DNA of 64,000 bases from the NCBI RefSeq assembly GCF_026262505.1, contig NC_067208.1:14083962-14147961 (forward strand), written 5' to 3'. A program made the translations under genes and the position numbers. The DNA is from Trichomonas vaginalis G3. Taxonomy: Eukaryota > Parabasalia > Trichomonadida > Trichomonadidae. The notes below the pieces were generated by a model. The model had not been told where the DNA came from, did no database searches, and saw nothing but the letters and a program-made list of their open reading frames with translations. Below, one piece after another: positions 28,029-37,172 of this stretch (the first letter of the stretch is position 1; each line of letters opens with the position of its first letter).

Positions 28029-28694
28029 CTATACACCAACATCTGGTATGGCATTAACGGCACGCTTGATTTTCTTCAATTGAGTTGCAATTTGTGCGTT
28101 TGGAGCGACTGATCTTTCAGATCTATCACCGTGTTTCTCGCCGCTCTTAGTTCCACTCTTGTATGCATAGGAAACAGTAATAGGCTGTCCTCCAAAGTAT
28201 TCTCCATTCATTGCCTTTTTTGCTTTATCGGCAGCATCAAAGCTATCGTATGCAACAAACCCATGTCCAAGGCTCTTACCAGTCGCAGGATCAACAACAA
28301 CTCTGGCGTGAAGAACATTTCCAAATTGTCTAAATGTCTGTAAAAGATTACCATCATTGACATCTTGTGAAAGGTTTCCAATGTATAGCTTGGCGCCAAC
28401 GTCAAGTTCATCACCCGTTGATGGAGTAGAATTTGCAGAAAGTTTTAATGGGACTCCAAAGAGTTTAACACCTTGCATCACTGAAAGAGCATACATGCAA
28501 TCTTGTTCTGTGCGAAATTCTACGAATGCATAACCGTTCATTCGATTTGTAATCCGATCTCGAGGAATATTTACGAAAACAACCGGACCAACTTGCATAA
28601 AAAGCTCTGTAAGTATTTCTTCTGTTACATGTTCACTGATATCGCAAAGAAACAATGTGCAATCTTTATTTTGATCATGAAATCTAATCGCCAT
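28029..28694 (-). CDS. SF3B4: Splicing factor SF3B4 (SAP49) homologue
   Basis: The 221-residue protein has two RNA recognition motifs: RRM1 at residues 12-86 (LFLCDI and NGYAFVEF as RNP2/RNP1) and RRM2 at 102-178 (LYIGNL and HGFVAYDS). The link SANSTPSTGDELDVGAKLYI and the end PITVSYAYKSGTKSGEKHGD follow the SF3B4 pattern (LDVGANxFIGNLD; ITVSYAFKKDSKGERHG). SF3B4 is part of SF3b in the U2 snRNP and contacts pre-mRNA near the branch site. The long proline-rich tail of animal SF3B4 is missing, as in short protist and yeast forms. It shares a 47-bp divergent promoter with the next gene. Confidence 0.88.
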   Translation of the reverse strand: MAIRFHDQNKDCTLFLCDISEHVTEEILTELFMQVGPVVFVNIPRDRITNRMNGYAFVEFRTEQDCMYALSVMQGVKLFGVPLKLSANSTPSTGDELDVGAKLYIGNLSQDVNDGNLLQTFRQFGNVLHARVVVDPATGKSLGHGFVAYDSFDAADKAKKAMNGEYFGGQPITVSYAYKSGTKSGEKHGDRSERSVAPNAQIATQLKKIKRAVNAIPDVGV

Positions 28695-28741
28695 TCAAAA
28701 AAAAGAGGGTTATTTTTCCGAATTGTCGATTCCCGAGAAAA
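28695..28741. promoter_or_regulatory. Short bidirectional promoter region
   Basis: Only 47 bp separate the start codons of SF3B4 (minus) and the gene at 28742 (plus). Both core promoters must therefore lie in this interval or inside the opposite gene. It contains an eight-base A run after the SF3B4 start and a G/C-containing stretch TTCCGAATTGTCGATTCCCG. No textbook initiator is obvious. Confidence 0.4.
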
Positions 28742-29473
28742 ATGTCACTTTTATATAAATTAATTTCAATGGGAGATTTGTTGAATAACTCAAACGCAAT
28801 TCAATCTCACATCGAGTCTCTACTAGAACTTGAAGAGAACAAAAGCAAAAAGCTCCAAGCAGAGAAAGACGAATTAACTAAAAAATTTTCAAGTTCGAAA
28901 GGAGAAGTCAAGTTAATGGATTCAATATTTATCACAAGCAGTCTAATCCCTGGTAAGAAGGTTTTCTTAAAACTTAACGGCTCGAATTTGAGCCTTTTAC
29001 AAGGAAAAATGAAGTCGGTATTCAAATCACCAGAAAAATGTCTTTTAAGATTTATAATGACTAACGGAACCAGCGCTGTTCTCCGTAATAATAATGATTT
29101 TAACTTCATGTCATATTATTGCTCTGCAAATCAAATCAATCCTGTCCAAATCGATATCCTTACAGAGGAAGAACTTCGCTTCTTTACACCAACTCCAGAA
29201 TTCGACCAACCAGTAGCTACACCAACAAGAGTTGTATTAATCAGAACTCCTGAAATTAACTACGGCATTTTAATGAACCTCCCAGATGGCCTTGACTTTG
29301 ACAAAGGAAAAGAAGAAATTTTCAAAGTATTTCATCCATGCAACTCACTCGTTTTAACTGATTTTGAAGGAGATGATGTGGAAATCTCAAGCCAAGCAAG
29401 TTGGGAATACTTGTACGAGGAAACCTACAAGCAAACGCTTAAAGGTAATTATCTCAAGCTTACCTTGAAATAA
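28742..29473 (+). CDS. Hypothetical protein with coiled coil and possible PB1-like end
   Basis: The 243-residue product begins at the ATG at 28742; a second in-frame ATG at 28772 (MGDLLNNSN) is an alternative start. Residues 15-55 form a charged coiled coil (ESLLELEENKSKKLQAEKDE). The middle is beta-rich and unrecognised. The last 60 residues (EIFKVFHPCNSLVLTDFEGD, then an acidic SxxxWEYLYEE) resemble the acidic loop and following helix of PB1 or ubiquitin-like folds, but weakly. It is divergent from SF3B4. Function unknown. Confidence 0.6.
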   Translation: MSLLYKLISMGDLLNNSNAIQSHIESLLELEENKSKKLQAEKDELTKKFSSSKGEVKLMDSIFITSSLIPGKKVFLKLNGSNLSLLQGKMKSVFKSPEKCLLRFIMTNGTSAVLRNNNDFNFMSYYCSANQINPVQIDILTEEELRFFTPTPEFDQPVATPTRVVLIRTPEINYGILMNLPDGLDFDKGKEEIFKVFHPCNSLVLTDFEGDDVEISSQASWEYLYEETYKQTLKGNYLKLTLK

Positions 29474-30275
29474 TTATGACGATTTTTACTTTGCGGACTG
29501 AGAGAATTGTTATACTCTATCATATATCATTTAATGAATTAAAATATCGTTATTTACTTGTATTCAATATATTAAGATTTGAAAATATTCATCTAATTTT
29601 ATTAGGCTGCACTTCCGATATTGAAGTATGTTGTAGCCATTATTTGTAAATTAAAAGTCATTAAGCACTAAAAATAAAGACACCGCGTCAAAGAATAAAA
29701 AAATATAATTTTTTGGTAATGCTTATTCAAAAATATTAAAGTTTTGCAATCGCCTATTTGAGTATTAATTATGAAAGCTAATAGAAACTACATGTCAAGA
29801 CCCGAATAATCACAATTCATATTAAAATGAAATCATAACTTCATTAGCTACTGTTCTATATACAGGATTTAAAATTGATAATATTCATTTATATTCTCAA
29901 TAATCAATCATAACAATCATTCGTTCGAAAGAACAAATGAAATAGCATTTAACTCTAATATAGTTATTGGTGAGATATTAAATGGGCAGTTTGTTTTTGC
30001 ATTATACAAATAATTTTTTTTATGTTAAATTCAACTTTCAATTTTGGGGACTCAAAACCGAGTTCCTTTACACTTTAATAATAGTACATCATAATTTTAA
30101 AGTTATTTTTAAAAAGCAATTTTCATGATTAAAAAATCTTGCAAAGATTTTAGAACAAAAGTTTTCGTACTGTACATGAAAAGTATGTTACTTATTCTTC
30201 TTTAAATCTACTGCATGTAAATTGAGAGGAAAAATTATGTTCTTCAATTGAAAAAAAAATCAATAAAATTTTAGT
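29474..30275. other. AT-rich spacer upstream of the Myb gene
   Basis: About 800 bp of AT-rich DNA with no gene, RNA or repeat recognised. It must contain the Myb gene promoter; the run ending CAATAAAATTTTAGT precedes the start codon. Confidence 0.45.
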
Positions 30276-30851
30276 ATGACGGATGAAGCATCACACAATG
30301 GAGTTAAGAGACGAAGATTATTCGGACCCGAGGATGATAAACAATTAGAGACTATTCGTAAAGAACAAACCTTTACAGGGTGGAAAAATGTAGCAAAGCA
30401 GATGCCAAGTTTTACACCAAAACAACTTCGCGATAGGTGGCATAACTACCTATCCCCACAGAACTCTTTCGGACCTTGGACATTAGAAGAAGATAAGATT
30501 ATAGCGCAGAATGTACAAAAATACGGAACTAAATGGTCTCAAATTAGCTCATGTCTTAAAGGAAGATCAGATAATAGTGTTAAAAACAGATGGAATTCGG
30601 TCGTAAAAGAAGATTATTTCCAAAATCCAACGAAATATAATGTAGAATCGCCTCATTTAAACTTAGATGACAATGAATTTGAAAATTCAAAAGCTATTAG
30701 TGCAGATTCAGAGAAAATTCCGCTCAATTCCCCTACTGTACAGAACGTTTTCCTTGATGATAGGTTTATCAAACATTTTTTCGAACCTATAAATGCTGAT
30801 GTAGATAACAATAGCAATGCAAATGGAGATGAATTATTTTTCAAGATATAA
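30276..30851 (+). CDS. R2R3 Myb DNA-binding protein
   Basis: The 191-residue protein has two Myb repeats. The first (about 14-61) uses F16, W36 and W55 with the recognition segment TPKQLRDRWHNYLSP. The second (about 65-112) has W68, W87 and W106 with GRSDNSVKNRWNSVV. The (K/R)N(R/S)W-N core is standard for DNA-contacting third helices. A KRRR cluster at 11-14 can serve for nuclear import. The acidic tail may activate. Trichomonads have large families of such small R2R3 proteins, some known to control adhesin genes; no target can be inferred here. Confidence 0.9.
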   Translation: MTDEASHNGVKRRRLFGPEDDKQLETIRKEQTFTGWKNVAKQMPSFTPKQLRDRWHNYLSPQNSFGPWTLEEDKIIAQNVQKYGTKWSQISSCLKGRSDNSVKNRWNSVVKEDYFQNPTKYNVESPHLNLDDNEFENSKAISADSEKIPLNSPTVQNVFLDDRFIKHFFEPINADVDNNSNANGDELFFKI

Positions 30852-32485
30852 TTTTGTGATGTCCTATTTCTGAATTGTATGTTGTAAATTTTTCAAATTT
30901 TTGTTTACATAACCGATTATTTTAAATGTAAATCAATCAAAATGCCATTATCAAAATTTAGGAAACACTCAATTACTTTGTATATTATCTGAAAACTCAG
31001 ATAAAAGTTGTTAAAATTTACTATTAATTTTGTTTATTATTCAAATTTTTGCTTAATAATTTCATAAACTTATAAAATTTGATTCTCCTTTTTCTATTTT
31101 TGATATTAAGTAAGATTTATCAATTGAATGCAAAAATTGAGAAAGCATAAACTCACACTCCTTTTTACAAAAATGTTGAAAAATTGATAAACAGTATAAA
31201 TTCATTGAGAAAAATTTGTTTTAATTTTCTCAATTTTCAAAACTTGAAAATTAACAAAAACAAAACTAAACTGAATATATGCTAAAAAATAAAAGATGCG
31301 ATTTATACCAAATTTCATTGTTTAATTCAATTTCATTATTTCGAAATTTTCCTTATTCTTATATTTCCCAATTGCAAAAAGAATATGAATGCACAACATG
31401 TTAACCATGTATTTGATTTTTTAAATTGAAAACAATAATTACTGCATAATTTTTAAGGGAGGCTTCCGACCAGAAAGCCCTCTCAATTTTTTGTGATGTT
31501 TACACCAAAAGTGAAATTCGTTAAGCGTTTTTCTCGTTGAATATTGAGTTTCCCGGATTTTAAGTTATTCATAAAGCTTCTCTATATTATACCCTATCTA
31601 CTGATATGATTATTTTTGAAAAATCTCTTAAATCGACCTGCACTGAATTTTTTAGGGAAGATTCGAAATTTTATAGGCGTTTTCTTTAACGTTTTTTTAC
31701 GGAATAAAATCCGAAAAATAATTTTTTGAAGAATCATTTGGGTAGAATACTTATCGAAAATTATATTTATTATAATTTTGGTCGATAAAAATAAGCGGAT
31801 TCAAAACTGGCAAAAACCCTTTCGGCAATTTGTGGACGATTCCGAACCCCCTCATTTTTGAAATTTAATAAGAAAAATAGAATCTTTATTAAATATATAT
31901 TTTAAAAAACTTGGTTATAAATTACGAAATTTTCTCACTTGGGCTAAAAAGTGACAATTTGGTCGGAAGCCACCCTTAAATTTATTCAATTCATTTTCTT
32001 CAATTCACAAGGTTTCCTATGAAACGAACAAAACATGAATATGTTAAAGCGAATGGCTTTATTTTGAATCTTAAAGACGTTTTTTCAAAAAAATTATGAT
32101 TAATTAATGGAACAAGTAATTATGTATGAAATGATTGCTATCACCTGGATAACTAACACAAATATCCTCAAAATCAAAACAAAATTCAAAATCAAATTTT
32201 GAAAATTAAGATGAAAGGTAATTTTCTTAATACTATCTACACAATGAATATTCGAAGAAATTAGTTATATATTCATTGAATTTACTAAACATCTAATTAT
32301 TTCATAAGAAATTGTCAAAATAACTCAGTGCTTATATATTTAATATGATATAATCGATCTAAAGAAAAATAATTTTATTAAATGAAATCCTAGTCTTTAA
32401 TTAATTATGTAAAATAAAAATAAAATACTTTGATTTCGCAAACAGACTATAAATTGGCTGCATGGATATTATGGAAACTGATGTT
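30852..32485. other. Long spacer between convergent genes, containing a short TTAA-flanked element
   Basis: AT-rich DNA of 1.6 kb between two gene 3' ends. Apart from the element at 31457-31975 nothing is recognised. Confidence 0.5.
31457..31975. mobile_element. Short non-coding inverted-repeat element flanked by TTAA
   Basis: The left end GGGAGGCTTCCGACCA (31457-31472) and the right end TGGTCGGAAGCCACCC (31960-31975) are inverted copies with 15 of 16 bases matching. TTAA sits immediately outside both ends (31453-31456 and 31976-31979), the target-site form used by piggyBac-type transposons. The 519-bp body has no gene. The superfamily is uncertain, because piggyBac termini usually begin CCC and TTAA is common in such AT-rich DNA. 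Confidence 0.6.
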
Positions 32486-35400
32486 TTATATATTAACATC
32501 AAATTCCTCAACTTCATCAGAATTCACAGAAACAGTTTCACCTGAATCTTCTGGTTCTGACCAATCATCGGCAATTTCAGGATGTTCGTCTTCTTCTTCG
32601 TTCATCTCACTTTCTTCCTTTCCACATGGTATCAAAAGAATAATAATGACGAGAATGACTATTAGGGCAAGAATGGAAACTAATGAAATGATTACAATAA
32701 CGATCCATCTCTTTTCAACAAGAACTTGGAATAGATTAGTGTCGCCATATATAGCACCTTTTGCTCTATCCACATGAAATGTTGATTGAGAAATTTTAGA
32801 TTTCTTGCCATTCTTATCTACTAAATAAATAGTAAATGTATACTTACCATCACTGAATGAGCTTGGTATTTCAAATGAATAATTATGCGCTGACCATTCT
32901 TTTGTTGTATCATATATAGCATGTGGTATGGTGTCATCTGTTATATTTGTGTCATTATAAATTGCAATGTAAACTTTTGAAAAATCTTCTGTATTATTAT
33001 CTCTAATTCTATAATTGAAGATCACTGTTTCATTTGGAGCAAAAACAGTCCTCTGGATTTCTTCTTTATTAACGATTTCGACTTCTGGTTGATAGTTCAT
33101 TACATTAAGAGTTATTGGTACGGTTGAAAATTGTCCGTAAGTATCATTAATTATTGCAATAACTGGATACTCTCCATCTGATGTTGATTCTGGAATCGAA
33201 AGATTGAGATTAGAGTCTTTGTCGTTGCAAGATGATTTCAAGTTCGAATCCTGTATGCATTCATGAGTAATCTGGCCAATAACTGTTCCATCTGGAAGTT
33301 GGAGAGAAATAGTAATGTTATTATCACCATCAACATCTTTAACTTTAAACAATGTTGTAACGTTATCTCCAGGTTTAATATCATCTCTATCATTTCCATG
33401 ATAAATTATTTGAGGTGGTGTTAAAACATAGACTGTAGTTGAAACAGGATTTGATGAATATCCATATGAATCTATTGCTACAATTTCAAGAGTAGATTCA
33501 CCGAACTTGGAGTCATTTGGAATTAAAATATTGAGTTTGTGCTCTTCAAATGTTGATTTAGTTGTGATTCGTCCTTCATCACGAAGTTTTCTTGTATTAC
33601 TTTGGATTTCTTTGTTGCCATATTTGATTTTGATAATGGATGAATCTCCTTCATCTTCATCTTTAATATTGAAGGAAATTTCTAATTGCTTTCCTCTTTG
33701 ATGTCTTCCATTAATTGGATTTATTTCTACAACAGGTCTTGCTCTCATATTGAACACAATGTTTTTATGATCAGATTCGAAATTAGAGCTATCTTTGACA
33801 TATATATCCAAGGATCTTTCTCCGGTTGCCAAGTTAGAAATAGGAATTTGAATTGAAAAAGTGGTTTTTTCAGATGTACGCTCGAATTTCGTATCGTGTG
33901 CAGAATTATCAATAAATAAGGTGAAAGTATCCTTTGTGTCATAATCTTTGATAAATCCTGAAATCTTCAATTCATCTCCCTGAACAATCGTTTGAATTTG
34001 AGAATTGTACTCGAGTTGTGGAGCATTTCTGATAGTGACAGGTGCAAGTTCTTTAGAGGATTCAAGGGAGTGTTTGTCGGTGCCAATCAATTCGATTTGA
34101 AGTTCTCCGCCGTATTCGTTTGGAAGAGGGACATCCACTTGTGTTGTCGCTGACTTCGTTTCAGAGTCGATTGTAACACTAGGAGTGATAGTCGCATAGT
34201 TCGTCATACCTTCGTATTTGTACTTGAGACTGACAATCTCTTCGGCATCATGGTCTTCAATTGATACACTAATTACTGCTGTTTCACTTGGTTTGTATAT
34301 TTGTGTTGGAGATGTTACTTTGATTATTGGCTTGAAATAGAGAGGCAAAATAATATTTTCTGGTCCTGCAGTTATTCCTGAGCTGTCCGATGCAGAAATA
34401 AAAATTGTCATTTGGCCGATCTCTGCGTCATCTGGGATAGTGAATGACAGATCGAATTCTGATTCGACACCTTTAGTCGTGTCTTGTGTTTTTGTTGATC
34501 TCTGTTCTCCGAATTGAGCTGTGACTGTGACAGAATCTGTGTTATCATCATCACTTATAAAAACTTTCAAGTTAATTGTTTCGCCTCTGAGATAGTACTC
34601 TTTGTCAGAAGATTTCGATACAATGATAGGTTTGTTTTTCAGAGAAGCTTGGATTTGTTTATCTGAATAAAATTCATAACTATCAATAACTCTTAAAGTA
34701 ACATCGTAAGATGGTTCTGTATAATCTGGTGGGATCTGATATGGGCCGAAAGATATTCTTGCTGAACTTGATGAAATGTCAATTTCTGATTGCTTCGTGA
34801 ATTGATCATTTGATGAATCATATGTTCCATATTTGATTTTGTCTCCAGAATCATTATCGTTAATAGTACATGTGATTGTGACAGAATCTCCTGCTTTGTA
34901 GATCTCTTTGTCAAATTGACAATCACCGAATTTCGGAACTGATCTAACATAGAATGTAACAGGACTATCTGCTGAAGTTAGACCATCAGAGTCTTCGCTC
35001 TTGAGATTAACTGTGATAGGTCCAACTTGTTGATCTGCAGGAATGGAAAGTTGAATGTTGAATTTATCTCCACTGTTTAACATCTCTGTGGATGAATCAC
35101 CTATATCGGAGTGAAGATGTACTTTTCCTTTGTCATTGTCTTCATCAGAATATGTTCCATTGAATGAAACTGTCTTACCACCTACGAAGTTTGTTTTCGT
35201 GAGTTCATCGACAGTGATTGTAGGTTTGTGTTTAATATAAACATTGAGTGTTTTCTCATCTTGAAGTGAGAATTTGTCAACTGCTTTGATTTTGATTGTT
35301 GTGTTTCCTGGTTGATAGTCGGAAGGAACGGAAACATCGAATTCTTTAGATTCACCATCTTTGTATGTGAGTGCATTTAGATAATCACCACTATCACCAA

Positions 35401-37129
35401 GTTTGTATGAAATACTGATCTCGTCGTTTGGAAGATCTCCATCAGAAATTTCGAATGTGATTTGATACGATTTTCCTGGAACTAGATTTGTCTGTCCGAT
35501 CTGAGGAGTTATGACTGGTTTCTTATGGATCATGAGAACAATCTTTTGAGTATTTGTTTTTCCGAATGAATCTTTAGCGAAAATTGTCAGAGTCAGAGGA
35601 CCCGCAGAAGCATCTTCTGGTATCTTGAATGTGTTAAGTGGACCAGAGTATGTCTTGCTTCCATCTTGATATGTTATCTTCTGAAGGAATGTGGGCTCGC
35701 TGATTTCATCACCAAATGAATACGAGATATCAGAATAATCGTCATCATCTTCGTCTGATATTTCAATTCTCAAGTTTACATCGTCGCCAGTTTGATAGAA
35801 CTCGGATTGACCTGAGATTTTTATGCTTGGCAAAGAAACAATCTTGACGTCTGTTTTGATAATATTTGATTCTATTCTGAATTTATCAACTACTTTGATG
35901 AAGATTTCGTTGTTTCCGTGACTCAAAAGTGTATTATCTACTTTAACCTTGAGAACTGTTTGCTTAGATTCATCGGCATCGATGGCATCAGGCAACATAT
36001 TGAAATTATTAGAACCTTCTCCAACTTTGTAATATATATTGAATTTCTCATTATTATCTTCATCATTGCAAGTAACTGAAACGCTAATATCATCTGTAAA
36101 TATATATGGATTCTCACTAAGCGGATTGGAAAGAATAGGCTTTGATCTTACCTCAAGTTTATCTGAGTTGTTATCAGACCATATTACATCTGCGACAGAC
36201 ACGTTATAATTGAAACTAAATTCATCAGTTTGTACATTTTCAGGTATTTTAATGGTGCATGTAAAAACTTCTCCATTAGTTTCATGTATTACGAATTTGT
36301 CATCATTAACATAAACGTTATAATTTGTTTCAGGATCTTCTATTGATTTAAATCGGAAATTCAAGATGGGTTCTTCACCTGGATAATAATATTCTTTATC
36401 ACTTCCAAGATATTCTATTTGCATGCGATTCCTAATGTAAATTTCATCAGTAACTGTCTTAACTTTATATTTAACCGGATCTTCATAAACATCCACCGTT
36501 ACGGAGTAATTTCCGACTTCGTCAATATGTAAATTAAAGAATGCGTCAGGAAGGCAATTACCTACCGTACAGGGGTACCAAGTATACCTTTCATTGCCAA
36601 ACCCTGTTGAACCTCTTGATAAGTAAAATTCATCCATTTCTTCGTCATCAATTGTAATGTATTCACCATCTTTTTCGATTGTGATTTTCCAATATGGGGA
36701 CGGGTCCAAATTATAATCGATTACATCAATTTGAATTTTTGGTGTTGATCCAGGTTCATAGAAATAAGGGGTCATTGATGATCTTGTTATATTATTCTCC
36801 ATGACTGCACATATAGTAAAATAATCCTTGAACACAACTTCTTCATCTAAACGCACTTCATAATCAATTTTTGAACTACCCAAGACATTTTTGTATTTAC
36901 CTAATTGAAGCTCTGCAACTAACTTTTCACCAAACAATTTTCCATCATAATGCACCCATTCAGATTCATTGACTCTGTAATATATATCGTAAGAATTAAG
37001 ATCCTGATCAACCTTATAATTTATATTATTGAATTCGACTTGCAAAGTTCCATATCTTGCCATTTTAGTTTCGCAAAAAGTTAGTACATTGATTTTAGAT
37101 AACACATGAGAAGAAAGGATCAAGAACAT
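32486..37129 (-). CDS. Large type I surface protein with Ig-like/cadherin-like repeats
   Basis: The 1547-residue product has a short hydrophobic amino end (a weak signal peptide, MFLILSSHVLSKINVLTF). It is followed by about 13 repeats of 90-100 residues, a membrane span at about 1477-1500 (IVIVIISLVSILALIVIL) and an acidic tail of 47 residues. Each repeat carries variants of KPxIxxxS, a G-(E/D)-x-(V/L)-x-(I/L) strand, an acidic turn (DDDNTDSV or DEDDDD) and a closing ...IxIxAxDSxG. This is the beta-sandwich pattern of bacterial Bap/adhesin and cadherin-like modules, with calcium-binding potential in the acidic turns. A role in adhesion is likely but inferred. A 2.4-kb element lies 54 bp upstream of the start. 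Confidence 0.8.
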   Translation of the reverse strand: MFLILSSHVLSKINVLTFCETKMARYGTLQVEFNNINYKVDQDLNSYDIYYRVNESEWVHYDGKLFGEKLVAELQLGKYKNVLGSSKIDYEVRLDEEVVFKDYFTICAVMENNITRSSMTPYFYEPGSTPKIQIDVIDYNLDPSPYWKITIEKDGEYITIDDEEMDEFYLSRGSTGFGNERYTWYPCTVGNCLPDAFFNLHIDEVGNYSVTVDVYEDPVKYKVKTVTDEIYIRNRMQIEYLGSDKEYYYPGEEPILNFRFKSIEDPETNYNVYVNDDKFVIHETNGEVFTCTIKIPENVQTDEFSFNYNVSVADVIWSDNNSDKLEVRSKPILSNPLSENPYIFTDDISVSVTCNDEDNNEKFNIYYKVGEGSNNFNMLPDAIDADESKQTVLKVKVDNTLLSHGNNEIFIKVVDKFRIESNIIKTDVKIVSLPSIKISGQSEFYQTGDDVNLRIEISDEDDDDYSDISYSFGDEISEPTFLQKITYQDGSKTYSGPLNTFKIPEDASAGPLTLTIFAKDSFGKTNTQKIVLMIHKKPVITPQIGQTNLVPGKSYQITFEISDGDLPNDEISISYKLGDSGDYLNALTYKDGESKEFDVSVPSDYQPGNTTIKIKAVDKFSLQDEKTLNVYIKHKPTITVDELTKTNFVGGKTVSFNGTYSDEDNDKGKVHLHSDIGDSSTEMLNSGDKFNIQLSIPADQQVGPITVNLKSEDSDGLTSADSPVTFYVRSVPKFGDCQFDKEIYKAGDSVTITCTINDNDSGDKIKYGTYDSSNDQFTKQSEIDISSSSARISFGPYQIPPDYTEPSYDVTLRVIDSYEFYSDKQIQASLKNKPIIVSKSSDKEYYLRGETINLKVFISDDDNTDSVTVTAQFGEQRSTKTQDTTKGVESEFDLSFTIPDDAEIGQMTIFISASDSSGITAGPENIILPLYFKPIIKVTSPTQIYKPSETAVISVSIEDHDAEEIVSLKYKYEGMTNYATITPSVTIDSETKSATTQVDVPLPNEYGGELQIELIGTDKHSLESSKELAPVTIRNAPQLEYNSQIQTIVQGDELKISGFIKDYDTKDTFTLFIDNSAHDTKFERTSEKTTFSIQIPISNLATGERSLDIYVKDSSNFESDHKNIVFNMRARPVVEINPINGRHQRGKQLEISFNIKDEDEGDSSIIKIKYGNKEIQSNTRKLRDEGRITTKSTFEEHKLNILIPNDSKFGESTLEIVAIDSYGYSSNPVSTTVYVLTPPQIIYHGNDRDDIKPGDNVTTLFKVKDVDGDNNITISLQLPDGTVIGQITHECIQDSNLKSSCNDKDSNLNLSIPESTSDGEYPVIAIINDTYGQFSTVPITLNVMNYQPEVEIVNKEEIQRTVFAPNETVIFNYRIRDNNTEDFSKVYIAIYNDTNITDDTIPHAIYDTTKEWSAHNYSFEIPSSFSDGKYTFTIYLVDKNGKKSKISQSTFHVDRAKGAIYGDTNLFQVLVEKRWIVIVIISLVSILALIVILVIIILLIPCGKEESEMNEEEDEHPEIADDWSEPEDSGETVSVNSDEVEEFDVNI

Positions 37130-37172
37130 TATTAGAAACTAAAGAATTGAATATCAATTGAAAAATTGAAGA

